64,000 bases of DNA from Lycium barbarum (GCF_019175385.1 NC_083338.1:62652884-62716883), one strand, 5' to 3'. Shown: positions 1-12,722, counted from the stretch's first letter. Made by a program: numbers and translations. Notes: generated by a model not told the origin, from the sequence alone.

Positions 1-2206
1 CCCTTCTGGAAGTGTTAAGACTGGGGCTGAGGTTAATCTTTCTTTCAACTCTTGGAAGTTGCGTTCACAAGCATCATTCCATTGAAATTTAGCCGACTTC
101 TGGGTTAGCTTCGTCAATGGGGCTGAAATAGATGAGAAGCCTTCTACGAATCTTCTATAATAACCTGCCAATCCCAGAAAACTACGAACTTCTGTAGGCG
201 TCGTAGGCCCTGGCCAAGTCTTCACAGCTTCAATTTTCTGAGTGTCGACTCGAATGCCATCATCTGAAATAACGTGGCCCAGAAATGTTACAGAATTTAG
301 CCAAAACTCGCACTTTGAAAATTTTGCATATAATTCCCTGGCTCGAAGAATGCCAAGAACAATTCGCAAATGATCTGCATGTTCCGATTCTGTGTGAGAG
401 TACACAAGAATATCATCAATAAATAATATCACAAATAGATCCAAGAGAGGCCTGAATACATTATTCATCAAATTCATGAAGACTGCCGGAGCATTAGTCA
501 ACCCAAACGACATCACCCAGAATTCATAGTGGCCATATCTTGTTCTGAAAGCTGTTTTAGGAATATTTTCCTCTCTAACCCTCACTTGATGACAACCCGA
601 CCTCAAGTCTATTTTAGAAAACCACTTGGCACCCTGTAGTTGATCGAATAAGTCATCAATCCTTGGGAGAGGATATTTGTTCTTTATCGTCACTTTGTTC
701 AATTGCCTGTAATCGATGCACATTCGTAGAGAACCATCTTTCTTTCTCACGAACAAAACTGGGGCTCCCTACGGTGATGAACTGGGTCTAATAAACCCCT
801 TTTCGAGCAAATCTTTCAACTGCGCCTTTAGTTCTTTCAATTCTGCCGGAGCCATTCGATAAGGAGGAATAGAGATAGGCTTGGTGTCCGACAACACATC
901 AATGGCGAAGTCAATCTCTCTTTCTGGAGGAAGACCTGGAAGTTCATCTGGGAATACATCCAGAAATTCATTCACTACCGGAACTGATTGGAAAGTTGGC
1001 GACTTTGCCTCGGTGTCATGAACTCGGACTAGGTGATAAATATAGCCCTTGGCTATCATCTTTCTTGCCTTGAGGTAGGAAATAAACCGACCCTTCGGAG
1101 ACGCTGCATTACCCTTCCATTCAAGCACGGGCTCTCCCGGGAATTGGAATCGAACAACTTTCATTCGGCAATCGACATTAGCATAACATGATGCCAACCA
1201 ATCCATACCCATAATTACATCGAAATCTAACATTTCCAGCTCAATCAAATCAGCTTGGGTCTGGCGATCACATATCACAATTACACAATTTTTATACACT
1301 TGTCTAGCTATCACGGGATCACTAACCGGAGTAGATACCTCAAAAGGTTTGATTGGTTCAGTTTTCACCCTAATACAACCAGCAACATACGGAGTAATAT
1401 AAGAGAAAGTAGAACCCGGATCTATCAATGCATATACATCACGGGAGAATATAGACAATGTACATGTAACCACATACGAGGAGGACTCAAGATCCTGTCA
1501 TCCGGCTAAAGCAAATACACGGGGCTGAGTGGCACCTGAAGTAGATGCTACCCCTCTGCCTTTACCTCGACCTGCTGATATCTGGGGAGTCTGCCCTACC
1601 GGGCGCGCTGAGGAAGAACCAGTTGTTGAACCTGTGGGCTGAACCCCACCTCTACCATACCGCGAGGGACAATCTCGCATCAATTGCCCAGTCTGCCCAC
1701 AAACATAACAAGTAACTGTGTCCTGACGACATAGCCCTGAGTGTAATTTCCTGCACCGGCTACATCGTGGAACTGGTGGTCTCCTCTGACTATAATCACC
1801 CCCAAACTGAGAACCCGAAGCTCTCAAACTCTGACCCTGTCCCGAAGGAAAAGAGTGATCAAATCTACTATCCGCGAATCGTGGAGGCGCACTAGTCGCT
1901 GATTGGAGTGAATGTCAGGAATACGTCTGCCTCGATCCCCCTCTATAGTCGCTACCTGTCCCCATAGATCTGACCTGCTTGCTTTGCCTTCTATCAATGT
2001 CACGATCACCCCTTTGTGGTTGTTGTCGCCCCTCTAAATTTTGGGCATGAGCTTGTATTCGGGAAATATCCATCCCGTCTTGCAACGAAGCCGTCAAACA
2101 ATCTTTGAACAAATGTGGTCCCAAACCACTCACAAATCTATGTACCCGATCTCCCATCTCGGCCACCATAGTCGGAGCATATCTAGCCAAAGAATTAAAT
2201 TGCATA
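1..2206 (-). pseudogene. H gag C-terminus, protease and reverse transcriptase (broken)
   Basis: Reading leftward from 2206: capsid C-terminal part, a zinc-knuckle region (1669-1710), a retroviral-type aspartic protease with the motif ALIDPGS (about 1410-1430), then reverse transcriptase with [17 protein letters not shown] just below 769, FIDDILVYS (the catalytic YxDD-type box, near 400-425) and the start of the RT-RNaseH linker at the window edge. In-frame stops lie at 1915-1917 (TGA), 1495-1497 (TGA, where B has Arg) and 769-771 (TAG, where B has Trp). The zinc knuckle reads CxxC-x4-Q-x4-C, with Gln in place of His. No frameshift was needed to follow the frame. Polyprotein of a mobile element, not a host gene. 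Confidence 0.9.
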
Positions 2207-4807
2207 TGTTATATATCGTATTTTGCGTATTCGGAGAATTCGAGATAATTGCGGGAAGTTAAGGGCAAGGCTATATTTTTGACCTTGTTTAGCACCCAAG
2301 TTGTTCATGAAAGTTTTGATGTGGAAATATTAAGAAAGACTAGGGGAAAAAGGGGAAATTCGCAAGATGGCTCATAGAAAAATGGAGGAAGGCTAAGGGA
2401 AAATTTGAAATTTGGAAAATAAATTTTCATGAATTACAAAACAAAAAAAAAGATGGGCTTGAGCTAAGGGGCCATTTGGCCGTCCAAATTGGAGTGGGCT
2501 TAGGCCCACATAGAAGCTTGATGAATAAGATAAAAGAAGACTAAGTCAACATATTTTTCATCTTTATCCCTAGAAACTTCATGAAACTTGGAGAACAAAA
2601 AGAGAAGGAGAAAAACAACAAGGGGCCATTCGGCCATGGTCGGAAAACATTGAACCCTCAATTTTGGTCTCCAAAAAATATTTTCTTCTAGCTTTTCTAC
2701 TATTTTGAAGGTCCTCTTTAACGTGGTATAGCTGTTGGAGCAAGAAGACCTCTCTTTATTGCAAGTTCACAACCATAGCAAAGTGAGAAGTTAAGGGAAA
2801 AAGGTAAGAATTAATCTTCTTTTATATGTTATGGAAGGGTTGTGTATGTTGTAGTATATAGAAATGAATGAAAATCATGAAAAATATGGATTATGTGTTG
2901 TGGCCGTGTGGTTGTGGTATGGTATGGAAAAGAATGAATCAATTTTTCTTAAATATTTTGGTTGTTGTTGTAATGGAATGCATGATGGATAATGAAATTT
3001 TACTGATCCTAGTGAAGTTGCAATGGTTGGGGACTTGTTTTAGAAGTAATGTGAATTGAATATAGTGTTCTTGTAATTATGGAAAATAATGTTGTTAGTG
3101 TGTGAATTGTTGGTGAAGTTCACGAAATTGAAGAAAGAAAATGTGTTGTTATTGTTCTTGTTCCATTTGGAAGGTTTTGGGTGGCATAGCCAATGTGTTG
3201 GGTTATTGTGAATATTGTTTGAATGGTTTCGGATTCGTACTTGAATATGTAAGCAATTATGAATTGAACGTAATGGAAAGTCATCAAAGTTTGTAGAAGA
3301 AGTTGTGAACGTTGGAATGTGTTTTGAATCGATTGTCGATATTGTTGGAATAATTGTTGGCATTGTTGTTGCTAAGTTGGCCGAGTTAAATTCTCGGATT
3401 TGTTGTTGTATGTTTGGCTGAGTTGAATTCTCGGGGATGTTGCATTTATAGGGGAAGTGCTGCCGAAATTTCGGCAGATTATAAATGAATTCATTTGAAG
3501 GATCAAGACAAGTATATGATGATGTGTCTAATGATTATGTCGAATTCTCTTGAAGGAAGACTAGCAAGTTTGGACGAATAAGCGTAGCTAATTGGACGTG
3601 GGACAGGTATGTAAAGCCTAACCTTTCTTTCTTTTGGCATGTCCTAGCGCTGAGTAAGTTATGATACGTATCTTGGGGTAATTCTATTCTTGATTCTGAG
3701 CATGTTAACGATTCTTATTCACTTCTTGAAGATGAGTACCTTTAGTATAGTCGAGCTTATTGTACGATTGAATAACAAGCAAGGTATAGAGAGTTCTGGT
3801 TTTCTTTTAAAAGAGTTCTGTAAGTCATAATGTCCCTAACTTTCGTGGATGGTCTCGGATTGTCTTGGAAATGTTCGTGGAGGATTCAATAATGAATAAC
3901 GTTCCTAACATGATTGTTGCGTTGATTTTCTAAAAATAGCTTCTGAAACGTTCGTAGGAGGTTATATACTTCAAATGCTCATAACTTTCTTATACTAAGT
4001 CGGATTGACCAAAAACTTGTTTCTGAGTCTTCAGGCGTCGGTAAGTATACTTATACATCGAGTCTTAAAAGTTGATTTATGTGCATTTAGTTTCCTACTA
4101 CTTGGCTCGTGCCTATGGCTATTAGCTTCTTTATACTAACTCGGATTCACTTGAAACGTGTTTGTGGTTTATTAATGGTTTCAAGAAATTTAGTTTTGTA
4201 CTAAAGGAAACATAAACTTGATTTTCAAACACCACTCCGAAGGGGGTGCGAGATTTTACTATTTAGATTTTTAAAACTACTCCGATGGGGGTGCGAGATT
4301 TTGCTACTTCGTTTCATTACGATTTGTGTTACACTCCATAGCATCATTTCTTTGTATTAATATTCGTGGGTTAAGTTGTGTTGACACCATTAGCATTAGG
4401 GGCTATTACTATTATTATCATTATTATTATGTCGGGACCGGCATGCCAGAAGGGGCCAGGATAGCCGTATGTCGGAACCGGCATGCCCGAAGGGGCGACC
4501 ATTATTATTATGTTGGGACCGGCATGCCCGAAGGGGCTAGGATAGTCGTATGTCGGGACCGGCATGCCCGAAAGGGCCATCATTATTATTTCGGGACCGG
4601 CATGCCCGAAGGGGCCAGGATAGTCGTATGTCGAAACCGGCATGCCCGATGGGGCCATCATTATTATTATGTCGCAAGCAGCATGCCCGAAGGGGCCAGA
4701 ACTAGTATTATTATGTCGCGAGTGGCATGCCCGATGGGGCCATCATTGTTACTATGCCGAAAGCGGCTGTCCGAAGGGACTATTGTGTTATTAGTTGGGA
4801 GCGGCCG
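2207..4807 (+). repeat. Element A 5' LTR, first part
   Basis: Starts TGTTATAT and matches 17262-18796 nearly base for base, and then (after the gap caused by N) 22140-22865. Holds the minisatellite at about 4430-4800. Interrupted at GGCCG (4803-4807) by element B and continued at 15762. Open frames here are incidental; no protein similarity was recognised. Confidence 0.88.
4430..4800 (+). repeat. Minisatellite in A 5' LTR
   Basis: About ten imperfect units built on a GGGACCGGCATGCCCGAAGG core, alternating with short (ATT)n-rich or AGGATAGTCGTAT spacers. The same array occurs in the 3' LTR at about 22505-22905 with slightly different unit variants. The long open frame through it (repeating GTGMPEGAR-like peptides) is a by-product of the repeat, because both strands are open at once. 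Confidence 0.85.
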
Positions 4808-7725
4808 TGTTATGTCCCGTGTTTTCGTATAATGGGAAATCGAGAAATAAGTAAGACTTGTATGTTATAAGGAAATATTTTGATTCTAGTTGACATGACT
4901 ATGTTGGTTATGAAATCATTAATGTTAAGACATCGGGGAAGGCCAAGGGTAAATTTGGAATTTCATAAATTAGTTTCGGAAATTTCAAAACGGGACTTTT
5001 AATGCATTGGGCCAAGAAATTAGAACACAAAATTGAGGCCCAAGTCCAATAGGGTAGCCGGCCATGGCATGGCCCAAGAACCATTTTAAGTGGTCATGTG
5101 ATTATCACATGACCCTTAATCAATATATATCCACATTCTCTTTGGAATTATCAAGAAACCAAACAAAACAAAAAAAAAAATTGAAGAACACCCATTTGAA
5201 GCTCTCGGCCGAACCCTTTAAGGGGGAGAAAGAAAAAAAGTTCTAGCCTTGTTTTAATCCTAAAAATCGTGTCCTTGTTGTAGTTATAGCAAGCGCACGA
5301 CGCTCTTCAACGTGATACAATTTATTTGGAGGAAGAATCACGTTTGCGACAAGTCGGATTTTCAAGAAAAGGTAAGAATTTTGTTACTTTAATGTTATGG
5401 AATTGGTATGAATATGTTAAGGATTAATAATAGACGAGAATCCCGTAACTTTGATGTGTGAATGAAGCCGTGTGTGTGTGTGTGTTTTGCATAGTGGCCG
5501 TGAGCCCTAAGAAGGAGAAAGAAGTGTGAATTTGATCTTGTTTAGTTTGTTCAATGCGTCGTTGTGACCTTTATAACGTAAATGAATGTTTAATGAATTG
5601 AATTGGCGTTGGAAAAGGATTTCGGAACATGACGGGAAATTATATACCTTTGGTATATTTGTGTATATCTATGATACTAAAGACTTTAAATGTGACTTAT
5701 GATTGATGTTAACGAATTCGGAATGAAACGATGAAAGTTAGAACGTTTGTCGTAATTTTGATGCTTTGGATGAAATATGGAAAGTAATGAACTTTGGGAA
5801 ATTTTGTATATTGTTTGGAGTATAATTGGGACGTGTTTGAATAGCCTTGAATGGGTGAATGAATATAATAATGTGGACATAAGTTTGGAATTGTAAAGTT
5901 TGAATGAAAGTTGCCAACTTGTGTAGTAAGGTAGAACTTTGAAGCTAGAATGATTTGATTGGGGTTTATGTTGTTTGATGATGTTTGGGTTGTTGTTGTT
6001 GGTGTATTTTGAGCCAAGCTAAGTCTCGGGGGTGTTAGATATATAGGGGAAATGCTGCCCAAATTTCGGTAGACAAAAATCAAGTTAATGGAAATTTTAA
6101 GCCTAAGAACCTCTAATTGGTAACTTTGACCATTTGCAGATTTCGGACGAAACGGGATTTGATTTTTGGGAGAGCATAAGACGTCTATAAGGTATGTAAA
6201 GCTTCCCATTTCTTCGTTTGGCATGTCTTAGTATGTTAGGTGAATATTGGAACCTCCGGAGCATTTCTGCTCCTCGAAACCCGATCTACAAAATGACTAC
6301 TATTCATTCAATTCAATTGAAGCCTAAAGGCTCTATTTTGGCTAGAATGCACTCAAATGTCCGAAACCTATCGAAATGTGATCGGGTCACTTTGAAATCA
6401 TTATGTATGATCTTTAGCCTCTAAATGTTCGTAAATTATGTTCGCCACCTCAATTTGACTCGAGGTGGGCCCGCTAACCCCGAGACGCCCTATTTGTCCT
6501 ATCGGGCTCTCTTTTTGGATGAACTTCCATATGAGATCTTCGACTTTGAACCTTCCCCCTATGAGATATGTTTGGATTATTATGATATGTTAAGCCACAT
6601 TTTGAGCCATACGTACCACTTTGGAAACATTTTGCGAAACAAACTTTCGTATCAACTAACGATTCGACTATTTTGGTTTATGAAATGACTTAGGAAATCA
6701 TTATGTTTTGAAGGGCTATTTTGAAATATGATTTGCATTTGTTTGCTCACGACTCCGCTCGTGCCTTACTATGACTTCGTTCGCCGGTTCCCGGGCCGGT
6801 TATGATTCGTGCGCCCTATGATAATTCGGTCGTATGCTGTGTTACGGTTCCCGAGGCCTCGCCATAGGGCCGGGTTCCGTTTGGAGTTATGCTGTGATAT
6901 GGCTAGTGATGCGATACGCTCACTTATGTTTGTGTTCGGGGATGTACGGAGATTCGAAACCATCTGGTGTTATGCTGTGTGTGGCGCCAGCGTCGGAGTG
7001 GCGACCACGTTCTTGAGCGTTTGCATTATTTCGTTTGCATTATATATATGTATATGATTTGATACGGATTTTGACATACTGATTGGTACTTCCCTTTGAT
7101 ATCCGGTTTGCTTTCAGTTTTGGCTCATATTTCTGTACTCGGTGCTTTACATACTCAGTACATATTTCGTACTGACCCCCTTTCTTCGGGGGCTGCGTTT
7201 CATGCCCGCAGGTACAGATATTGGTGATCCTCCACAGTAGGCTTCACTTTCTGCTATCTTGGAGTACTCCCTCTGATCCGGAGTCCACTTTTGGTACAGA
7301 CATCTTTGCTATGTATATGTATTTGTACATTTGACTATTTGGGTACGGCGGGGCCCTGTCTCGCCATATGTCTTTGTTTCGAGTTCGTAGAGGCCTGTAG
7401 TCATATATGTGGGGCGAGGGTACTATGTATGTTTGTTTGATTTTGTTTTCTGGTTTTACAGCGGTCAGTTTGTTATGATGGCCCTAAATGGACCTTATGC
7501 TTATATTTGCACTTAGGGCCGGCGATGTCTATTCCGCCGCTCCGTTTGGATTTGATATGACATTTTGATTTGAGCGACCACTTAAGACATATTTTGATAT
7601 AAATTATGTTTGATATGACTTTTATGAAATTCTGAAATAAGTTCGGATTTGGTAAATGAATATGTGGTTTGGTCTGGGTACCCAGGTAGCGTGCCAGTCG
7701 CGGCCCACGGGGGTGGGTCGTGACA
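4808..7725 (+). repeat. Element B 5' LTR
   Basis: Begins TGTTATGTCCCGTG and ends GGGTCGTGACA. Contains a short (GT)n near 5471-5485 and the conserved hairpin CCCCC...GGGGG at 7176-7192 just before GCAGGTACAG. Nearly identical to 12838-15756. It should carry the promoter and polyadenylation site; I could not place a TATA box with confidence. Confidence 0.95.
7176..7192 (+). promoter_or_regulatory. Conserved LTR hairpin (B)
   Basis: CCCCC (7176-7180), loop TTTCTTC, GGGGG (7188-7192), flanked by GTACTGA and CTGCGTTTCATGCCCGCAGGT. The equivalent place in other LTR families has CGTCC...GGACG (for example N 21559-21576, K 38388-38407, H 24798-24816), i.e. compensated stem changes inside constant flanks. 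Function unknown; probably an RNA structure in the transcript. Confidence 0.6.
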
Positions 7726-7729
7726 AAAG

Positions 7730-7741
7730 TGGTATCAGAGC
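7730..7741 (+). promoter_or_regulatory. Element B primer-binding site
   Basis: TGGTATCAGAGC, complementary to the 3' end of plant initiator methionine tRNA, four bases after the 5' LTR end. It primes minus-strand DNA synthesis. Confidence 0.92.
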
Positions 7742-7784
7742 AGTTTGTTCTCGGAATGTCTATAGGCCGTGTCTCGTAGAGTCT

Positions 7785-7820
7785 TGTTTATCGATGTGTT
7801 GTGCACCGCATCTATAAACA
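7785..7820 (+). promoter_or_regulatory. Candidate dimer-initiation hairpin in B leader
   Basis: Stem TGTTTATCGATGTG (7785-7798) pairs with CGCATCTATAAACA (7807-7820): 13 of 14 positions pair if one G-U is allowed. The 8-nt loop is TT plus GTGCAC (7801-7806), a self-complementary hexamer. The same hairpin recurs in A (16451-16486), N (22067-22102), H (24268-24302, minus) and D (60560-60595, minus), with stem covariation. The role as a genomic-RNA dimerisation kissing loop is inference from structure and position. Confidence 0.6.
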
Positions 7821-7928
7821 GGAAGCTACAGGGCATTTAGGATGTTACTTTCTTTGGAATCTTAGATCGTGCGATAGAGCTGTGCTATTAGGGTGATTCT
7901 GATCTGACTCGCTATTGTGTTTGCAGTG

Positions 7929-10900
7929 ATGCCTCCGAAGAAGGCAACGACGGCCCAGAAGGGCAAAGCGAGGATGGGAGAGACTAGTCAGGCTACACCC
8001 CCACTAGTACAGCCTGGAGCAGGACCTTCAGCAGCTCCAGAGGTCCGTGTACCCGCTCCTGAGACTCCAGATCCTCAGCTTGGGGCGGAGGATAGGACCC
8101 TGAGGGATGCTGTACAGTTGTTGACTACACTGGTGGCAGGACAGGCTCGCAGACGCGGGCGGAGGGACGATGATGACGATGACAGGCGGGACAGCCTGAG
8201 AGTTCGGGAGTTTTTATTATGTGGCCCTCCAGAGTGTTTCGGGTCTAAGCCCGACGAGGACCCCCATGACTTTATTCGGGGGATGCGGCGCTCACTGGAC
8301 TTGGTCAGGGCTTCAGAGACCGAGTCGGTCGAGCTGGCTTCGCACAGACTTCGAGATGTTGCCACTCACTAGTATGAGACTTGGGAGTTATCCAGGGGTG
8401 AGGGTGCTCCTCCAGCTACGTGGGATCAGTTTGTGACTGCTTTCACCCGCCACTTTTTGCCCCCAGAATTACGGCGGGCGCGGGCTGACCGATTCTTACA
8501 TCTGCAGCAGAGGGGTCGGAGTGTTTGTGAGTATAATCTTGAGTTTGATTCTCTGGCCCGATATGCACCGGCCGTAGTAGCAGATATGTCCGATCGGATG
8601 CACAGATATGTTATGGGATTGGATCGGTATTTGATCGATGGTTGTATGGCAGTGTCATTGCAGACAGATATGGACATTGCCCGACTTCAGGCCTATGCGA
8701 TGGGTATGGAGGATCGTCACAGGTTTGACCATTCTGGTAGAGACCGGGACAGGAGGCCGCCCAAGAGGGCTAGGTCCGCAGGTTATTCTGGAGATTCTCG
8801 AGGCGGACAGCCTCAGCAGCAGCAGTCAGGCAGATAGCTACCTCCGTCCGGCCGGAGTACTCAGTCAGGCAGCCGGAGATTTGATAGTGCGGGACCGTCT
8901 GGGGCCGGTCAGAGCTCCAGAGCGGCAGGTTCACAGGTATCCAGAGGTCCCAGCCAGACCAGACCACCCAGGCCCCGTTGTTCTCATTGCGGGAAGTCTC
9001 ATCCTGGGGAGTGCTATCGAGCCACTGGAGGTTGTTTTTCGTGCGGTGGTCAGGGCCATTTTATGCGAGATTGCCCGTTGGCTAGCGGTTCTGGTAGTGT
9101 GGCTCAGCCGACAGGGTCAGCCGCCGGTTCATCATCTGCTCCATCTGTTGCACGCCCTGCAGGGCGAGGTGCGCCGACACCGGCGGGACGCGGTCGAGGC
9201 CGCGGTGGCGTTTCAGGTTCTAGCAGTCCCTCGAACCGCATATATTCTTTGGCCAGCCGCCAGGATCAGGAGGCTTCGCCAAACGTTGTCACAGGTACAT
9301 TACTGGTTTTCTCCAGATCTGTATATGCATTGATTGACCCTGGTTCTATTTTATCATATATTTCCCCGCTCGTTGCTAGTAAAATTGGGATAGTGTCTGA
9401 GCCTATAGAGCCATTTGAGGTAGCTACGCCAGTTGGGGATTTTGTTATAGCGAGACAGATCTATAGGGATTGTTCTGTGACAATTTATGATCGTTGCACT
9501 AAGGCTGATCTGATAGAGTTAGACATGCTCGAGTTTGACGTCATTATGGGTATGGACTGGTTGTCTTCCTGTTATGCTAATGTTGACTGCCAGAAAAAGG
9601 TAGTCCATTTTCAGTTTCCAGGGGAACCAGTCATAGAGTGGTTCGGATCTACTGCATCGCCGAGGGGTAAGTTTATTTCATACCTCAAGGCTAAGAAGAT
9701 GATCCAGAAGGGTTATATCTATCATTTGGTTCGTGTGCACGATACTGCAGCTGAGATACCTACCCTTCAGTCTGTTCTGGCCGTTAGTGAGTTCCCAGAT
9801 GTATTTCCTGACGAGCTTCCTGGCCTTCCGCCTGAGCGGGAGATTGATTTTACTATAGAGTTGATACCGGATACGCAGCCTATATCTATTCCTCCGTACA
9901 GGATGGCACCGGCTGAACTGAAAGAGTTGAAGGAGCAGCTGAAAGATTTGTCAGATAAGGGCTTTATTAGACCCAGCACATCGCCCTGGGGAGCGCCGGT
10001 ATTGTTTGTAAGAAAGAAAGATGGGTCACTGCGGATGTGTATCGATTACCGGCAGCTAAATAAGGTGACTATAAATAATAAATATCCCCTTCCCCGGATT
10101 GATGATTTGTTTGATCAGCTGCAGGGTGCTAAACATTTTTCAAAGATAGATCTGCGCTCAGGTTATCATCAGGTGCGAGTGCGGGAGTCAGATATCCCGA
10201 AGACTGCTTTCAGGACCCGGTACGGGCATTACGAGTTCAGAGTTATGTCTTTCGGGCTGACTAATGCTCCAGTGGTATTTATGGATTTGATGAATCGGGT
10301 ATTTCAGCCTTTTCTGGACATGTTTGTTATTGTGTTTATTGATGACATTCTGATTTACTCGCGATCAGCCGAGGAGCATTCAGATCATTTGAGGACGGTG
10401 CTTGGTATTCTCCGTCAGCAGAAGTTATACGCCAAATTCTCTAAATGTGAATTCTGGTTGACTTCTGTAGCATTCTTGGGCCATATTGTCGGCGCAGATG
10501 GTATTCGGGTCGACACGCAGAAGATTGAGGCTGTGCAGAATTGGCCCAGGCCTACTACACCGACAGAGGTGCGCAATTTTCTGGGTTTAGCTGGGTATTA
10601 TCGCAGGTTTGTGGAGGATTTTTCTTCTATTGCAGCACCACTGACGAGGCTTACTCAGAAAGCTGCGAAATTCCAGTGGACAGATGCCTGCGAGCGCAGC
10701 TTTCAGATGCTGAAAGAGAGATTGGTTACAGCACCAGTTTTGGCTCTTCCAGAGGGATCCGACGGGTATGTTATCTATGGTGACGCCTCTGGTATTGGGA
10801 TAGGTTGTGTATTGATGCAGCACGGTCGAGTTATAGCCTATGCTTCCCGGCAGCTCAGACCGCACGAGAAGAATTATCCCACTTATGATCTTGAGTTGGC

Positions 10901-12722
10901 CGCGGTAATTCATGCTTTGAAGATTTGGCGGCATTATTTATATGGGGTCCATGTTGATATCTATACGGACCATAAGCGTCTCTAGTATATTTTTAAACAG
11001 AAGGAACTAAATTTGCGGCAGCGGAGATGGCTTGAGCTACTAAAGGATTATGACGTTGATATTCTGTACCATCCGGGGAAAGCCAATGTGGTAACTGATG
11101 CGCTTAGCCACAAATCCGTAGGCAGTCTGGCTGGTGTACCATTTGATAAGAGATATTTGGTTCGTGATATTCACCAGCTGGCCAGCCTCGGAGTTCGTTT
11201 GGCGGATTCTGGAGATTCTGGGATTTCGGTTCGTCCAGTTGCTGAATCATCTATTATTCATGAGGTAAAGCAGCGCCAGTTTGAAGATCCTCTCCTGATT
11301 CAGTACAGAGATGTGGCCCTTAATAAAGCAACGACTCAGTTTGAGATCTCGCCTGAAGGAGTATTATTATATGACGGCAGATTCTGTGTACCGGACGTTG
11401 CGGGCTTACGGCGGCAGATTATGGGCGAGGCACATAATGTACGGTATTCTGTTCATCCTGGTTCCACTAAAATGTATCATGATCTCAGGTGTTTGTATTG
11501 GTGGGACGGTATGAAGAAAGATATTGCAGAGTTCGTTATTCAGTGCCCGAATTGTCAGCAAGTTAAAATTGAACACCAGAAGCCCGGTGGGTTATTACAG
11601 GAGATGGAAATTCCAGTCTGGAAATGGGAGATGATTAATATGGATTTCGTTGTTGGGTTACCGCGCACTCCACGCAGGTATGATTCTATTTGGTTTATTG
11701 TTGACAGATTGACGAAATCAGCCCATTTTCTTCCAGTCCGGACTACTTATTCGGCTGAGGACTACGCTAGATTGTACATCTGAGAGATAGTCAGACTTCA
11801 CGGAGTCCCTGTATCTATTATTACTGACCGAGGTGCCCAGTTTACGGCAAATTTCTGGAGGTCATTTCAGGAGGGCTTAGGGACTCAGGTGAGCCTTAGT
11901 ACAGCTTTTCACCCTCAGTCCGACGGGCAGGCCGAGCACACTATTCAGAAGCTCGAAGATATGTTGCGGGCCTGCGTTATTGATTTCAGGGGCAGCTGGG
12001 ATGATCATTTGCCGCTTATTGAGTTTGCCTATAATAACAGTTATCACTCCAGCATTCGGATGGCTCCGTACGAGGCCCTTTATAGAAGGAAATGCAGATC
12101 TCCTATTGGCTGGTTTGACGTGGGCGAGACTAAGCTGATTGGGCCAGATGTGATCCAAGAAGCTGTAGATAAGGAAAAGCTTATTCGGGAACGATTATTG
12201 GCTGCTCAGAGTCGACAGAAAGCCTATGCTGATAGACGACGTCGACCGTTAGAGTTCCAGATCGGCGACTGGGTATTCCTGAAGGTGTCGCCCATGAAGG
12301 GTGTTATGAGATTTGGTAAGAAGGGTAAGTTGAGCTCGCGGTACATTGGGCCATATCAGATTGTTCGGAGGATAGGCGCAGTCGCCTACGAGCTAGACTT
12401 ACCATCCGATTTGGAGTCCGTACACCCGGTATTTCATGTGTCTATGCTGCGGAAGTGTATTGGTGATCCTTCCAGGATATTCCCAGTGGATGACCTTAAG
12501 GTAAAGGAGCAGTTGTCTTATGACGAGCAGCCTGTGACTATTCTGGATCGACAGGTGCGGAGACTACGCACTAAAGAAGTGCCCTCCGTCAAAGTCCTGT
12601 GGCGCAACAACAATCTGGAGGAGATGACTTGGGAGGCGGAGGACGAGATGAAGAGGAAATACCCTCACTTGTTCCCGACGTCCACAGGTAATCTAAACCT
12701 TTCAGTTTGTTATGTTGGTTGA
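7929..12722 (+). pseudogene. B gag-pol polyprotein (Gag-PR-RT-RNaseH-IN-chromodomain), four nonsense codons
   Basis: Single frame from ATG at 7929 (MPPKKAT, shared with D; an upstream GTG at 7917 is unlikely) to TGA at 12720. Order: capsid, zinc knuckle [14 protein letters not shown] (9033-9074), protease ALIDPGS (near 9330), RT with FIDDILIYS (near 10335-10362), RNase H (10765-10985), integrase HHCC zinc finger (about 11450-11560), integrase core acidic residues in MDFV (11641), TDRG (11825) and GQAEH (11925), a GPY module (GPYQIVRR, near 12350), and a chromodomain-like tail (ILDRQVRRLR to EEMTWEAE, about 12540-12640). Stops inside: TAG 8370, TAG 8835, TAG 10983, TGA 11781. Three sit where Trp, Gln and Arg are expected; 8835 is most simply a Gln codon. 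All are explained by single C-to-T or G-to-A changes, so the copy was functional before decay. Confidence 0.95.

Noticed and set aside
4326..4832. 168-codon open frame with repeated GTGMPEGAR peptides
   Set aside because: It is the LTR minisatellite read in frame; the opposite strand is open as well and there is no start context or family similarity.
5709..6224. 171-codon minus-strand frame, repeated at 13716-14255
   Set aside because: Antisense to the B LTR, low-complexity and Asn/Thr/Ser-rich; present only because the two LTRs are identical.
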